Shown here: one piece after another, positions 28,613 through 36,406 of the stretch | How positions within the stretch are numbered: position 1 is the stretch's first letter | How the letters are laid out: the number at the start of each line of letters is the position of its first letter | Assembly: GCA_041504365.1 (NCBI GenBank) | Contig: CP167917.1 | Location: 2,170,001 to 2,234,000, forward strand | Origin: Dryocola sp. LX212 | GTDB lineage: Bacteria; Pseudomonadota; Gammaproteobacteria; Enterobacterales; Enterobacteriaceae | Direction: 5' to 3' | DNA length: 64,000 bases | The notes under the pieces: model-generated | What the model saw: the letters and a program-made list of their open reading frames with translations, nothing else | Databases searched by the model: none | Told to the model about the DNA's origin: nothing | Program-made: the position numbers and the translations under genes

Positions 28613-30328
28613 TTACGAAAGCAAAGCGTACAAGGCTGCAATCTCCGCCCGCCATTCCTGTTGTAACGCTGGTTTCTGGTGCTTCTCCTTGCGCGCCAGA
28701 TCCTCTGCCAGCCTGACTTCCAGCTCTATCAGCCTCTCCAGCAGCGCGTCTGCCTCATTAACCACCGCCACGGCTCCGGGTACAGTTTTAACTCTCGTCT
28801 CCCCGGTTTCCTCCGCCGTCAGCAGCTCGTACATCCGATCCAGATCGTGCCATTCGCTCAGCTCACCGTTATCCACCAGCCAGAAGCGGTTGCAGCTTTT
28901 CGCGATCAGCGTTCTGTCGTGGGTGACCAGCAGCACGCCGCCCTCAAAGGATTGCAGCGTTTCCGCCAGCGCCTCTTTGCCCTCCATGTCCAGGTGGTTC
29001 GTTGGCTCATCGAGCATAAGCAGCGAGTAGCGTGCCAGCGTCAGCCCAACGAACAGCAGGCGAGAGCGTTCGCCGCCGCTTAAGGTACTGACCGTCTGCT
29101 GATGGCGCAGCCACGGGAAACCCGCGCCGATCAGCGCCATTTTCCTGTCCTGTTCGGTTAAAGGAGCAAACGGTTCGAGCGCTTTCAGCAGAGAATCCTC
29201 ATCCCGCAACTGGTGCAGCGTCTGGTCGTAATAACCCATCTGCGCGCGAGGATGCAGGCGGATACCTTCCTCCCGTTCCGGCTGCTGATATTCCTGCCAC
29301 AGCAGGCGCAGCAGGGAGGATTTACCGCAGCCGTTGCGGCCAATAATCGCCACGCGGTCACCGCTCTTCACTCGCTGTAACGGCAGGCGGAAAAGCGGTT
29401 CGGCGTCAGGCGCAGGGCTGACGTACAGGCCTTCCATTTCCAGCAGTCGGTCAGCCTGGAGCCGCTCGCCGCGCAGGATAAGCTGCCACTGATTTCCGGC
29501 GCTCAGATCGGTCTGTTCGTCCTTAAGCTTATCGACGCGTTTTTCCATCTGCTTGGCCTTGCGCGCCAGATCCTCGTTGTCATACACGCGGCCCCAGACG
29601 GCCAGCCGTTTAGCGCTGGCCGCTATACGGTCGATCTCTTTCTGCTCCGCCAGGTGGCGGTGGGCATCTGTCCTGTCCCGCTCTTCTAACGCCTGCCGCG
29701 CCTGTGAACAGGGAAGCTGAAAGAAGCTGAGCATTTTATCACGCAGGATCCAGGTGCCATTGGTAACGGTATCCAGCAGATGCTGGTCGTGGGAAACCAG
29801 CACGAAGCTGCCGCTCCAGCTCTTCAGAAACTGTTCCAGCCACAGCAAAGTGGGCAGATCGAGGTGGTTGCTGGGTTCATCCAGCAGCATGAGATCCGGC
29901 TCACTTATCAGCGCGCGCGCCAGCAGCAGTCGGGTATGCTGCCCGCCGCTCAGCGTACCGGCGGTGAGATGCCAGTCCTCTTCGCTAAAGCCCATGCCAG
30001 CCAGCAGCGCTTCGGCCCGCCAGCTTTCGCCGTGGTGTTCGCAGGCGGGTAGCTGCGCCAGCACCGCCTCGAGCATTGTCAGCGGATGGAGATATTCCGG
30101 CAGATGCTGTTCAACCCGGGCCATCAGACAGTGGTTTGCGCGGGTTACGCTGCCGCTGTCAGGCGCAAGGGTGCCGTCCAGCAGTTTCAGGAGGGTGCTT
30201 TTGCCGCAGCCGTTATGGCCGATAAGACCCAGGCGGTCGCCTTTTTTAAGCGTAAAAGTGATGTCAGCCAGCAGGGGGCCGAAGGCCGTGTCGAGGCTAA
30301 GGGATTGTGCGGTTAATAATGTGCTCAT
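28613..30328 (-). CDS. ABC-F family ATPase (ribosome-acting type)
   Basis: 571 residues, two ABC domains and no membrane segment. Domain 1 has Walker A GHNGCGKST, signature LSGGQ and Walker B LMLLDEPSNHLD. Domain 2 has GRNGCGKSS, LSGGE and LLMLDEPTNHLD. A charged helical linker lies near residues 205-270. ABC-F proteins bind the ribosomal E site; some protect against antibiotics. I do not think it is one of EttA, Uup, YheS or YbiT. A predicted leader peptide and paired RNA arms precede it. The C-terminus is an Ala/Glu-rich helix. Confidence 0.85.
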   Translation of the reverse strand: MSTLLTAQSLSLDTAFGPLLADITFTLKKGDRLGLIGHNGCGKSTLLKLLDGTLAPDSGSVTRANHCLMARVEQHLPEYLHPLTMLEAVLAQLPACEHHGESWRAEALLAGMGFSEEDWHLTAGTLSGGQHTRLLLARALISEPDLMLLDEPSNHLDLPTLLWLEQFLKSWSGSFVLVSHDQHLLDTVTNGTWILRDKMLSFFQLPCSQARQALEERDRTDAHRHLAEQKEIDRIAASAKRLAVWGRVYDNEDLARKAKQMEKRVDKLKDEQTDLSAGNQWQLILRGERLQADRLLEMEGLYVSPAPDAEPLFRLPLQRVKSGDRVAIIGRNGCGKSSLLRLLWQEYQQPEREEGIRLHPRAQMGYYDQTLHQLRDEDSLLKALEPFAPLTEQDRKMALIGAGFPWLRHQQTVSTLSGGERSRLLFVGLTLARYSLLMLDEPTNHLDMEGKEALAETLQSFEGGVLLVTHDRTLIAKSCNRFWLVDNGELSEWHDLDRMYELLTAEETGETRVKTVPGAVAVVNEADALLERLIELEVRLAEDLARKEKHQKPALQQEWRAEIAALYALLS

Positions 30329-30335
30329 TGTGCTT

Positions 30336-30510
30336 ACTCAAGAGTTGGGCATGGGAATGCCTCGTCATACAAAGCTGACGATAACTCAGTAAGCCTGAGG
30401 GAAGGATTTAGATTGGGGTGTCTTCGCTCAAGCCGAAGTTATCGCAGCACGGCATCGATAACGCTTGAGCAACGGCGATCGCCAAAAGTATGCAAAACGA
30501 TAAGCGTTTT
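30336..30510 (-). promoter_or_regulatory. Candidate attenuator arms in the ABC-F leader
   Basis: Reading the transcript (minus strand), GCTCAAG (30426-30432 and its complement at 30464-30470) and GTTATCG/CGATAAC (30456-30462 with 30438-30444) make a two-part stem spanning the end of the leader ORF. Further down are TCGTCA/TGACGA, and CTTGAG directly before the ABC-F start (about 30337-30342). That last CTTGAG could pair instead with the upstream CTCAAG arm. Such alternative pairing is typical of translation attenuation. Inferred by eye. Confidence 0.45.
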
Positions 30511-30522
30511 ACAGTACAGCAT
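30439..30522 (-). CDS. 27-residue leader peptide upstream of the ABC-F gene
   Basis: ATG at 30522 preceded by a perfect AAGGAGG with six-base spacing, the best ribosome site in this area. The peptide begins MLYCKTLIVLHTFGDRR and ends DAVLR with TAA at 30439-30441. The coding region overlaps the first arm and the stop lies in the second arm of an RNA stem. The ABC-F start itself has only a weak ribosome site. No known leader peptide is recognised. Confidence 0.6.
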   Translation of the reverse strand: MLYCKTLIVLHTFGDRRCSSVIDAVLR

Positions 30523-30562
30523 GGGGATCCTCCTTATATTCAGCTGGTTGATGAGTGAGTGG

Positions 30563-30592
30563 ATTGTAGCCATGAAACGCACGTTCTGCCAG
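30563..30592 (-). promoter_or_regulatory. Candidate sigma-70 promoter for the leader-ABC-F unit
   Basis: On the minus strand, CTGGCA (-35), an 18-base spacer and TACAAT (-10) lie about 40 bases before the leader ATG. Four of six and five of six consensus matches. Confidence 0.45.
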
Positions 30593-30635
30593 CGATGAAT
30601 GATTTGTTAATGATAATCGTTTACTTCTTATTTTA

Positions 30636-30654
30636 GATAATGATAATCATTACC
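30636..30654 (+). promoter_or_regulatory. Fur box upstream of yncE
   Basis: GATAATGATAATCATTACC matches the 19-bp Fur consensus (GATAATGATAATCATTATC) at 18 positions. A second partial box (TTAATGATAATCGTTTAC) lies at 30607-30624. yncE is iron-repressed in E. coli. Confidence 0.9.
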
Positions 30655-30681
30655 ACATTCATCAACCCATCAGGGAGAGTT

Positions 30682-31743
30682 ATGTTTACCGTAACGGATT
30701 CAAAACGCCGCGTTTTACCTGTGCTTGCACTTTCAACCCTTCTGTTCTCATCGGCACTTTTCGCTAACGATAATTTCACCCTTGAGCGCAAGCCGGTAGG
30801 CAAGGGCGCCTACGAGATGGCGCTGACCGGCGAGCCTACCGCGCTGTATGTCGCTACTTCCCAGAGCCGTAAGCTCGATAAGGGCGGCATTGTTTATCGG
30901 CTGGATCCGGCTACGCTTGCGGTTAACCAGGTGATCCACAATAACCTTAAACCGTTTGGCGTGGCCGTCAATCACGCGACCGGGACGCTGTTCCTGGGCA
31001 ATACGGTCAACAGCGCGGTTACCGCTGTTGATGTGAAAACGGGTGAGGTGAAGAACACGTTGGTTCTGGATGCCCGTAAGCGCACGGAAGATTTCCGCCC
31101 GTTCGCGCCGCGTGAACTGGTGGTCAACGAAGCGACCGATACCGTTTATGTAGGTGGGCTGGGTAAATCCAGCGTGCTGTGGGTTGTAGACGGTAAAGAT
31201 TTAACGCTGCGCACCACCATCGAAGGGCTGGGCAAGTCAGCGACCGGTCTGGCCATCGACGCAAAAGCATCGCGCATCTATATGACCAACGCCGATAATG
31301 AATTTATCGTGATTGATACCAGGACCAACAAGGTGATCAGCCGCACTAAGCTCGACCAGGACGGCGAACACTTTTATCTGAACGTGGCGCTGGATACGGC
31401 GAACCATCGCGCGTTTATTACCGATTCCAAATCACCGCAGCTGCTGGTAGTAGATACCGAAACCAGCAAAGTGATAAAGAAAATCGATCTGCCGGTCTCC
31501 CTTGCCGTGCTGTACAACGAAAAGCGTAATGAAGTGTACGTCACGCATCGTGCTGCCGGTAAGGTCAGCGTGATTGACGCGAAAAGCCTGAGCCTGATGG
31601 ATAGCATCGATACGCCTACGCACCCGAACAGCATGGCGCTGTCTGCCGATGGACAAACGCTGTTTGTCAGCGTCAAGCAGGCGGGTTCCCGTGAAAAAGA
31701 GCCAACCAGCCCGGATGATGTGATTCGGATTAGTTTTAAATAA
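30682..31743 (+). CDS. yncE: Periplasmic seven-bladed beta-propeller protein
   Basis: 353 residues, identical in length to E. coli YncE. Signal peptide residues 1-30 (LALSTLLFSSALFAND). The rest is repeated YVTN-type beta-propeller blades (IYMTNADNEFIVIDTRTNKV, EVYVTHRAAGKVSVIDAKSL). YncE binds DNA in vitro and its role is unsettled. The ATG at 30682 follows GGGAGAG; an in-frame ATG at 30640 lies inside the Fur box. Regulation by Fur is expected. Confidence 0.94.
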   Translation: MFTVTDSKRRVLPVLALSTLLFSSALFANDNFTLERKPVGKGAYEMALTGEPTALYVATSQSRKLDKGGIVYRLDPATLAVNQVIHNNLKPFGVAVNHATGTLFLGNTVNSAVTAVDVKTGEVKNTLVLDARKRTEDFRPFAPRELVVNEATDTVYVGGLGKSSVLWVVDGKDLTLRTTIEGLGKSATGLAIDAKASRIYMTNADNEFIVIDTRTNKVISRTKLDQDGEHFYLNVALDTANHRAFITDSKSPQLLVVDTETSKVIKKIDLPVSLAVLYNEKRNEVYVTHRAAGKVSVIDAKSLSLMDSIDTPTHPNSMALSADGQTLFVSVKQAGSREKEPTSPDDVIRISFK

Positions 31744-31761
31744 CCTGCCGATAGAGGGTAT

Positions 31762-31819
31762 GAAAGCGTCAGCGTCATCCAATAACACTGCTGGATGACG
31801 CTTCGCTTATCCGGCCTAC
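31762..31819. repeat. REP pair 3' of yncE
   Basis: Two REP cores around GTCATCC and GGATGACGC. The outer unit (GGATGACGCTTCGCTTATCC) ends at 31819. Confidence 0.8.
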
Positions 31820-32133
31820 ATCACCGTCTCGCCAAATCCCTGAGCGAAACCGTTTGTCAGCTCGTTCATAAACGCCTGCTCGTCCTGGCCTTCGCAGATA
31901 AGCTCAATCGTCGTGTTTCCTTTAACGCCAGCCCCGTGATAACCGTCATCAATAACATGCTTATCGACCTGATGGCTGCGATGTAGCATAGGGACTTACT
32001 GAGCTGCCACAAGCGCCAGAAGCAGGGAATTGAACGGGTCCATAAGGGAAACAGCGGATGCAACAGGATTCGGCCCTCCAAAGATATGCTTCATCCAGGC
32101 ACCGTAACGATAATCAGAAGCGAGTGATTTTGA
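31816..32133 (-). pseudogene. Possible decayed gene, unrecognised
   Basis: On the minus strand a frame between stops gives 45 residues ending MDPFNSLLLALVAAQ, a TAA at 31996-31998, then 57 more codons in the same frame from an ATG at 31989 (includes GYHGAGVKGNTTIELICEGQ, ending GFGETVM). The composition looks protein-like, but there is no ribosome site and I recognise no family. It fills most of the 450 bases between yncE and the PAAR genes. Confidence 0.3.
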
Positions 32134-32195
32134 TTAAGTCGTGATTGCTGTATGCTGCCGGTGAGTATAACCGCTTATATATTGAGGGATTAATA

Positions 32196-32717
32196 ATGGC
32201 AAGAGCACTGGCCTGCCTGGGCGATAAAACGAGTTATGGAGAAATTATTTCAGCGACTGCGTCCTGGTTCGAAGGAAGTAAAGCAATAGCCCGAACCGGC
32301 GACAAGGCATCATGCAGCAAATGCACCGGGTATTTTGAAATCCTTGCCTCCGCACAGGACTGGGCAGAAGAAGGCAAAGCGTATGCTGCCACAGGTGACA
32401 GAGTGCTGTGCCGTTGCCCCGATCACTATGTTTACGGTTCAGCCACGCAGTCTACCAGCACAGGTACTGGCTCTCTGACCTCCCGTAATACCAGCCAGTC
32501 TCCTGTACCGGCGCAGTAGGCACAGGATCCCAGCGCCCGGAACTGTATTCGCTTTCAATGCTCCGGTGACGATGGCCAGCTTATGGCTGGCTGTCGCTAC
32601 ACCCTGATGCTCCCGGACGGACGTTCTGAAGCTGGCGTTACCGATGAGCACGGGGCTACGGGGTGGCACTATGCCGAATCGGCAGACGATATCAACCTGC
32701 ATATTCTTACGGACTGA
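32196..32717 (+). pseudogene. PAAR-domain protein with transthyretin-like tail, interrupted by an in-frame TAG
   Basis: ATG 32196 starts a PAAR-type spike-tip protein (ARALACLGDKTSYGEIISATA... with paired Cys and GD motifs). A TAG at 32517-32519 stops it after 107 codons. The same frame continues without another stop for 65 codons to TGA at 32715. That stretch is closely similar to the C-terminal domain of the next gene: CIRFQCSGDDGQLMAGCRYT against TLRFQCADDDGRLMVDCRYV. The full gene would be about 173 codons. The product as it stands lacks its cargo-binding tail. CAG to TAG is the simplest origin. Confidence 0.8.
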
Positions 32718-32728
32718 GGAAAACTTGT

Positions 32729-33259
32729 ATGTCAGACAACAAATGGAGTGGTGTGCACGGTAAAAACTCCGGGCTTGATGGGGATAAAACATCAACAGGG
32801 GCAGTCTGTTATGCAGGAAGCCAGGGCTGGTCAGTGAACGGAAGGCGAAAGCTCTACGTGGGTGATAAAACGTCACCCTGCCCGAAATGCGGACAACCTG
32901 GAGTGATTGCTTCCGGCGATCTCCGGCAGACCAATCCACAAGGGAGGGCAGTAGCCGTCGATGGTTCACCAGTACGCTGCGGGTGTGCGACCGGCACGAA
33001 CTTCGTTATTGCGGCAGGAAATCCGTTAACGGCAAAAATTGCCAGCGCACAAAGCCGGTCTGCCCGGCAACATTCTTCACGTAATACCCTTCGTTTTCAG
33101 TGTGCAGATGATGATGGCAGACTGATGGTGGATTGCCGGTATGTTCTGATGTTCCCGGATGGCCACACGGAAACGGGGAATACGGATAGCCAGGGGATGA
33201 CAGCGTGGCATTATGCTGAATCCGCTGAAAATATTAACCTGCATATATTAATGGATTAA
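32729..33259 (+). CDS. PAAR-domain protein with transthyretin-like extension
   Basis: 176 residues. The N-terminal PAAR domain covers residues 1-105 (GDKTSTGAVCYAG, CPKCGQPGVIASGD, VDGSPVRCGCATG), which caps the VgrG spike of type VI secretion. The C-terminal 60 residues (RFQCADDDGRLMVDC ... ESAENINLHILMD) look like a transthyretin-type fold used to carry effectors. The start at 32729 follows GAGGAAAA. It is three bases upstream of an effector-like gene. Confidence 0.75.
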   Translation: MSDNKWSGVHGKNSGLDGDKTSTGAVCYAGSQGWSVNGRRKLYVGDKTSPCPKCGQPGVIASGDLRQTNPQGRAVAVDGSPVRCGCATGTNFVIAAGNPLTAKIASAQSRSARQHSSRNTLRFQCADDDGRLMVDCRYVLMFPDGHTETGNTDSQGMTAWHYAESAENINLHILMD

Positions 33260-33261
33260 TT

Positions 33262-33762
33262 ATGGCTATTTACCACCTCAGTACCCGTGTTAACTCTAAC
33301 GCCCCGGCTGATTCTTTGCTGTATGACCTGTGTATTTATCGCATGGACTCCAGCAGGAATAAACACCCCCTGGTAGATGTGAAACAACAGCCTTTTCAGG
33401 GGAATTATGAAACACAGAGCCACATGACCGGAAATATAAATGAGTCACTATCGACTATTTATATTATGGAAATGAAACTTTACCGAAAAACCATGTTGCA
33501 TACGCACTGTGTAACGCCTGTTCCGTTCACAAAAATGTATACGCTGGAAGAATTTGCATCAGGCAAAGCCTGGTCGCCGGTGAAACGGGAAAATCCCTGC
33601 TATTTTGAGTCAAAAGGGACAATGAAGCCTGAGAGTCAGGGGGGCGAAACAAAGCAGATTAGAATCACTATCCCGGAACGTCCATTTGTTGCGAAAGAAT
33701 ATCCCATTGGTGATTCCAGAGACCCTTTTAATAAAAATATAATACAATGTGGCAAACTCTGA
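33262..33762 (+). CDS. Effector-like protein, N-terminal part (unrecognised)
   Basis: 166 residues, no signal peptide or membrane segment. It starts two bases after the PAAR gene stop, which suggests a PAAR-linked type VI cargo. No catalytic motif is seen. The frame stops at 33760-33762 just as the next fragment begins in a different frame (needs a -1 shift). The sequence ends abruptly at IIQCGKL. It may be the N-terminal piece of a longer effector that lost its middle. Composition is more AT-rich than the core genes. Confidence 0.45.
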   Translation: MAIYHLSTRVNSNAPADSLLYDLCIYRMDSSRNKHPLVDVKQQPFQGNYETQSHMTGNINESLSTIYIMEMKLYRKTMLHTHCVTPVPFTKMYTLEEFASGKAWSPVKRENPCYFESKGTMKPESQGGETKQIRITIPERPFVAKEYPIGDSRDPFNKNIIQCGKL

Positions 33763-34103
33763 CGGAGTGGTTTGAAAAAGCCGGTTATGAAATGATCTTT
33801 AGTAATGTAGGAATCACTCAGGCAGGCGTCCAGGGAGTCAGAGATTTAAATAAATATATAGAGCAAGGATATAGAGTCGTCACATTAATAAATGATGGGC
33901 TTCTTGTAAGTAGTTCAAACAAAACAACGTTACCTACACTCTGGATTGTCTGGGATGGTTCAGTCACACAAGATCCCAACGGATATATTAGTTTGGAATT
34001 ATTTTCTTGGGGGAATACAAGAAACTGGATAAGACCTAAAAGAGATTTGCAATTTTTTATTAACAGATTTTTTGGAGGGATGGTTTTTAAACCATTGAAA
34101 TAA
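33747..34103 (+). pseudogene. C-terminal fragment of a probable type VI effector
   Basis: 118 codons overlapping the previous frame by 16 bases, with no ribosome site. The segment WFEKAGYEMIFSNVGITQAG, a QGYRVVTLIND strand, a TLPTLWIVWDG motif and a final FFGGMVFKPLK resemble, from memory, the C-terminal half of PAAR-linked papain-like effectors. Those carry an N-terminal catalytic Cys region that is absent here. An internal deletion joining the two halves out of frame would explain it. The family assignment is tentative. Confidence 0.4.
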
Positions 34104-34105
34104 TA

Positions 34106-34501
34106 ATGAGAAGAATATTTTTTGTTTTATCTTTGTTTTTACTATCTGCCTGTTCTTTACAGGCAGAGTTTACTCCATAAGGAGAAATTCTTAATGATGC
34201 AACTGTTGGGATTCCCTATTATAATCAAATAAATATATTTGGCGGAGTGGTTCTTTCTTATGATATTTATGGTAAGCAAGTCATTGCAGGAGATATTCAT
34301 CCAGATAATTTAGGTCTCTACCTACAGTATTGTGATGATGATGAGTTCAATAATTGCATTCAGATTAGGGGGACGCCAACAAAAGCAGCTATCGTTAAAG
34401 TGCGAGTACATGGCGGCTTTGGTGGCGGAATGCTTTCAAAATCAGGAGAATTCGATAAAACATATACTATTACGATCAAAGATTCAGAAGAATCCTCTTA
34501 A
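34106..34501 (+). pseudogene. Lipoprotein, probable immunity protein, with early TAA
   Basis: ATG 34106 begins a lipoprotein signal (MRRIFFVLSLFLLSACS, lipobox LSAC). TAA at 34178-34180 stops it at residue 24, but the same frame stays open for a further 106 codons to 34501 (GEILNDATVGIPYYNQ ... TYTITIKDSEESS). It starts two bases after the effector fragment, the position of an immunity gene. A later in-frame GTG at 34247 would lack the signal. The family is not recognised. Confidence 0.65.
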
Positions 34502-34598
34502 GATCGTTTAGGTAGTGCGCCGTATCGAGCTTCCTCAGAAGATACGAGAAATCTTTCAGATAGCGGTTCTCTCGTATCGAAATGGTCAAAATTCGGCC

Positions 34599-34898
34599 TT
34601 AATGTACAATATTTTCCGTTTCCCAAACGGAGCCCTGGTAGACCAGCGTTCCGGCCAGCGCAAAGTGCCAGTAGTTCCACATGTCTACGCCCACCGTGCG
34701 CGTTTTATTCAGCGCCAGCATCGCGACCTTAATCAGCATGATTAAGCGGATCACTAAGGGGGCAATCGGAGAGCCCTAGGTAATGGTTGTCAGCGGCGGC
34801 CAGCCGAGGTCAACCACCGGCAGGCTGATGCCGGTGCGTTCAACCATTGCCTGCGCGGCCGGCCCGATGTTACTGGAGAGGGTATAGAAAATCGCGTA
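34599..34898 (-). pseudogene. Internal fragment of a galactitol-type PTS EIIC gene
   Basis: Reading on from the GntR fragment, residues IGPAAQAMVERTGISLPVVD, then LGWPPLTTIT, a TAG, and GSPIAPLVI...NKTRTVGVDMWNYWHFALAG align by eye with E. coli GatC (SIGPAAKAMAEN, VVDVGWP, TRVVNVDIWNIWHMTFTG). The TAG at 34776-34778 falls where GatC has the Trp of its MTWASQIAL, so TGG to TAG is likely. Similarity ends near residue VYQG, and the frame stops at 34599. Only about 90 codons of the roughly 450-codon gene remain. Confidence 0.7.
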
Positions 34899-35123
34899 GA
34901 CGAAGGTTCCTTTTCCCTGCACCTGTACCAGCAGACCCTCACGAACCAGCTGGTTGACTGCCTTTTTCACCGTCCCCCGGCTGACGTCCAGCATATCCAT
35001 GATCTGGAATTCGGACGGAATGCGGTCGTCTTCGGCCAGATCGCCGCTATAGATATTTTCCCTGATCCACTCCACTACCTGCTGGTAGAGGGGAATCTGT
35101 GAACTCTTACTCAACGTTTTCAT
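34776..35123 (-). CDS. GntR DNA-binding domain fused by deletion to an EIIC fragment
   Basis: 115 codons from ATG 35123. Residues 1 to about 75 are a GntR winged helix of the HutC/UTRA type (PLYQQVVEWIRENIYSGDL, RIPSEFQIMDMLDVSRGTVKKAV, LLVQVQGKGTFV). In a normal regulator a UTRA effector domain of about 160 residues follows. Here the frame runs into a GatC-like transporter fragment and ends at TAG. The product could still bind DNA but should not sense a ligand. Divergent from the dioxygenase operon. Confidence 0.75.
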   Translation of the reverse strand: MKTLSKSSQIPLYQQVVEWIRENIYSGDLAEDDRIPSEFQIMDMLDVSRGTVKKAVNQLVREGLLVQVQGKGTFVYAIFYTLSSNIGPAAQAMVERTGISLPVVDLGWPPLTTIT

Positions 35124-35146
35124 GATGCGCACCTGAACATTCAGAG

Positions 35147-35160
35147 TTGTCTATGGACAA
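35147..35160. promoter_or_regulatory. Candidate GntR operator
   Basis: Palindrome TTGTC-TATG-GACAA. A wider inverted pair AGTTGT (35145-35150)/ACAACT (35167-35172) overlaps it. It is 23 bases upstream of the GntR fragment start, in the 326-base divergent region before the dioxygenase gene. The rest of that region (35173-35449) is AT-rich with a plausible -10 (TATACT) near 35413. Confidence 0.5.
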
Positions 35161-35449
35161 TCATGTACAACTTCGAGTTTATGATAGGGAATTCTTACGC
35201 GGAGGGGATGCGGGGGAGTCACAGTTTGGGGAACGCATTCGTGATCAATTTTCTGTGATATATATCACGCCATGGTATTGGGCATTTCAACAAGCAGTGG
35301 CGAATAAACGAAAGCGCAAGTTTTCGGTTAGCTAAATTTCTGCTTAGCTTTGCCAGGTGAAAAGTCTATTGATATAAATATCGATTCTTTTAAGTGTTAA
35401 TTTTCTGTTTCTATACTGCGGATCCATTTCACAATAAGGGTCTGCCGCT

Positions 35450-36379
35450 ATGACAACCGCTTCTGTTGATACTGATTTTCCCGATCTGACCATTCGCCGC
35501 GTGGCCGGTAATATTGGCGCTGAAATTCTGGATATTAAAATTTCGCCGGATATCGACGCGGCAATATTTGCCCAGATCGAAGCCGCGCTGGTGAAATATA
35601 AAGTTCTCTTTTTCCGTAATCAGACGCAGCTAACCGATGAAAGCCACCAGGCCTTTGGCGCGCGCTTCGGCAAAATTGTCGCGCATCCGACCGTTCCTGC
35701 ACCAACCGGCACCAAACTTTTCGAGCTGGATGCTTCAAAAGGCGGCGGCAGGGCGGACTCCTGGCATACCGACGTTACGTTTGTGGAAGCCTTCCCGAAA
35801 ATCTCCATTCTGCGCGGCTTAAAAATCCCCGAGTACGGCGGTGATACCGTCTGGGCGAATACCGCAAGCGCCTATGAAAAACTGCCTGAAGAGTTGAAGC
35901 GCTTTGCCGAGAGCCTGCGTGCCGTGCACAGCAACGATTATGACTACGGCGCAGAGCGCATTGTCGCCGAGCAGCAACGATTGGATCACCATCGCAAAGT
36001 GTTCGTTTCCGCAGTGTATGAAGCCGAGCATCCGGTTGTTCACGTTCATCCTGTTAGCGGCGAAAAAGCCCTGCTGCTAGGGCACTTCTTTAAGCGCCTG
36101 TCCGGCTTCAGCAGCCGCGAGTCCGCACGCCTGTTCGAGCTGCTGCAAAACCGCGTCATCCAGCTGGAAAATACCGTGCGCTGGCGCTGGCAGCAGGACG
36201 ATGTGGTCATCTGGGATAACCGCGCCACCCAGCACTATGCGGTTAACGACTATGGCAATCAGCCGCGTCTGGTGCGTCGCGTGACCATTGAAGGCGATGC
36301 TGCCGTTGCCGTTGACGGCACGCGCAGCCGCACGGTTTCCCATCCAGCACAGCAGTCGCCGGTTAGCGCCGTAGCCTGA
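35450..36379 (+). CDS. TauD/TfdA-family Fe(II)/2-oxoglutarate dioxygenase (AtsK-like)
   Basis: 309 residues. Iron ligands: His-x-Asp in SWHTDVTFVEAFP near residue 105 and the distal His in ATQHYAVNDYG; 2-oxoglutarate-binding Arg in RLVRRVTIEG. The sequence around the HTD motif (KISILRG..IPEYGGDTVWANT) is nearer to alkylsulfatase AtsK than to taurine dioxygenase. Such enzymes cleave sulfate esters or sulfonates to release sulfate or sulfite. It is first in an operon with a carbohydrate-type ABC transporter, so the substrate could be a sulfosugar or sulfated sugar. Substrate not shown by sequence. Confidence 0.85.
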   Translation: MTTASVDTDFPDLTIRRVAGNIGAEILDIKISPDIDAAIFAQIEAALVKYKVLFFRNQTQLTDESHQAFGARFGKIVAHPTVPAPTGTKLFELDASKGGGRADSWHTDVTFVEAFPKISILRGLKIPEYGGDTVWANTASAYEKLPEELKRFAESLRAVHSNDYDYGAERIVAEQQRLDHHRKVFVSAVYEAEHPVVHVHPVSGEKALLLGHFFKRLSGFSSRESARLFELLQNRVIQLENTVRWRWQQDDVVIWDNRATQHYAVNDYGNQPRLVRRVTIEGDAAVAVDGTRSRTVSHPAQQSPVSAVA

Positions 36380-36406
36380 CAGCCGATAATAAAAAGGATA
36401 ATGATG

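Noticed and set aside
30413-30598. A 61-codon plus-strand open frame upstream of yncE
   Set aside because: It lies opposite the better supported leader ORF and its promoter, has no good ribosome site and no protein-like sequence.
34247-34501. An independent small protein starting at GTG 34247
   Set aside because: The same frame is open back to a lipoprotein signal at 34106 with only one stop in between, so it is better explained as the body of a mutated lipoprotein gene.
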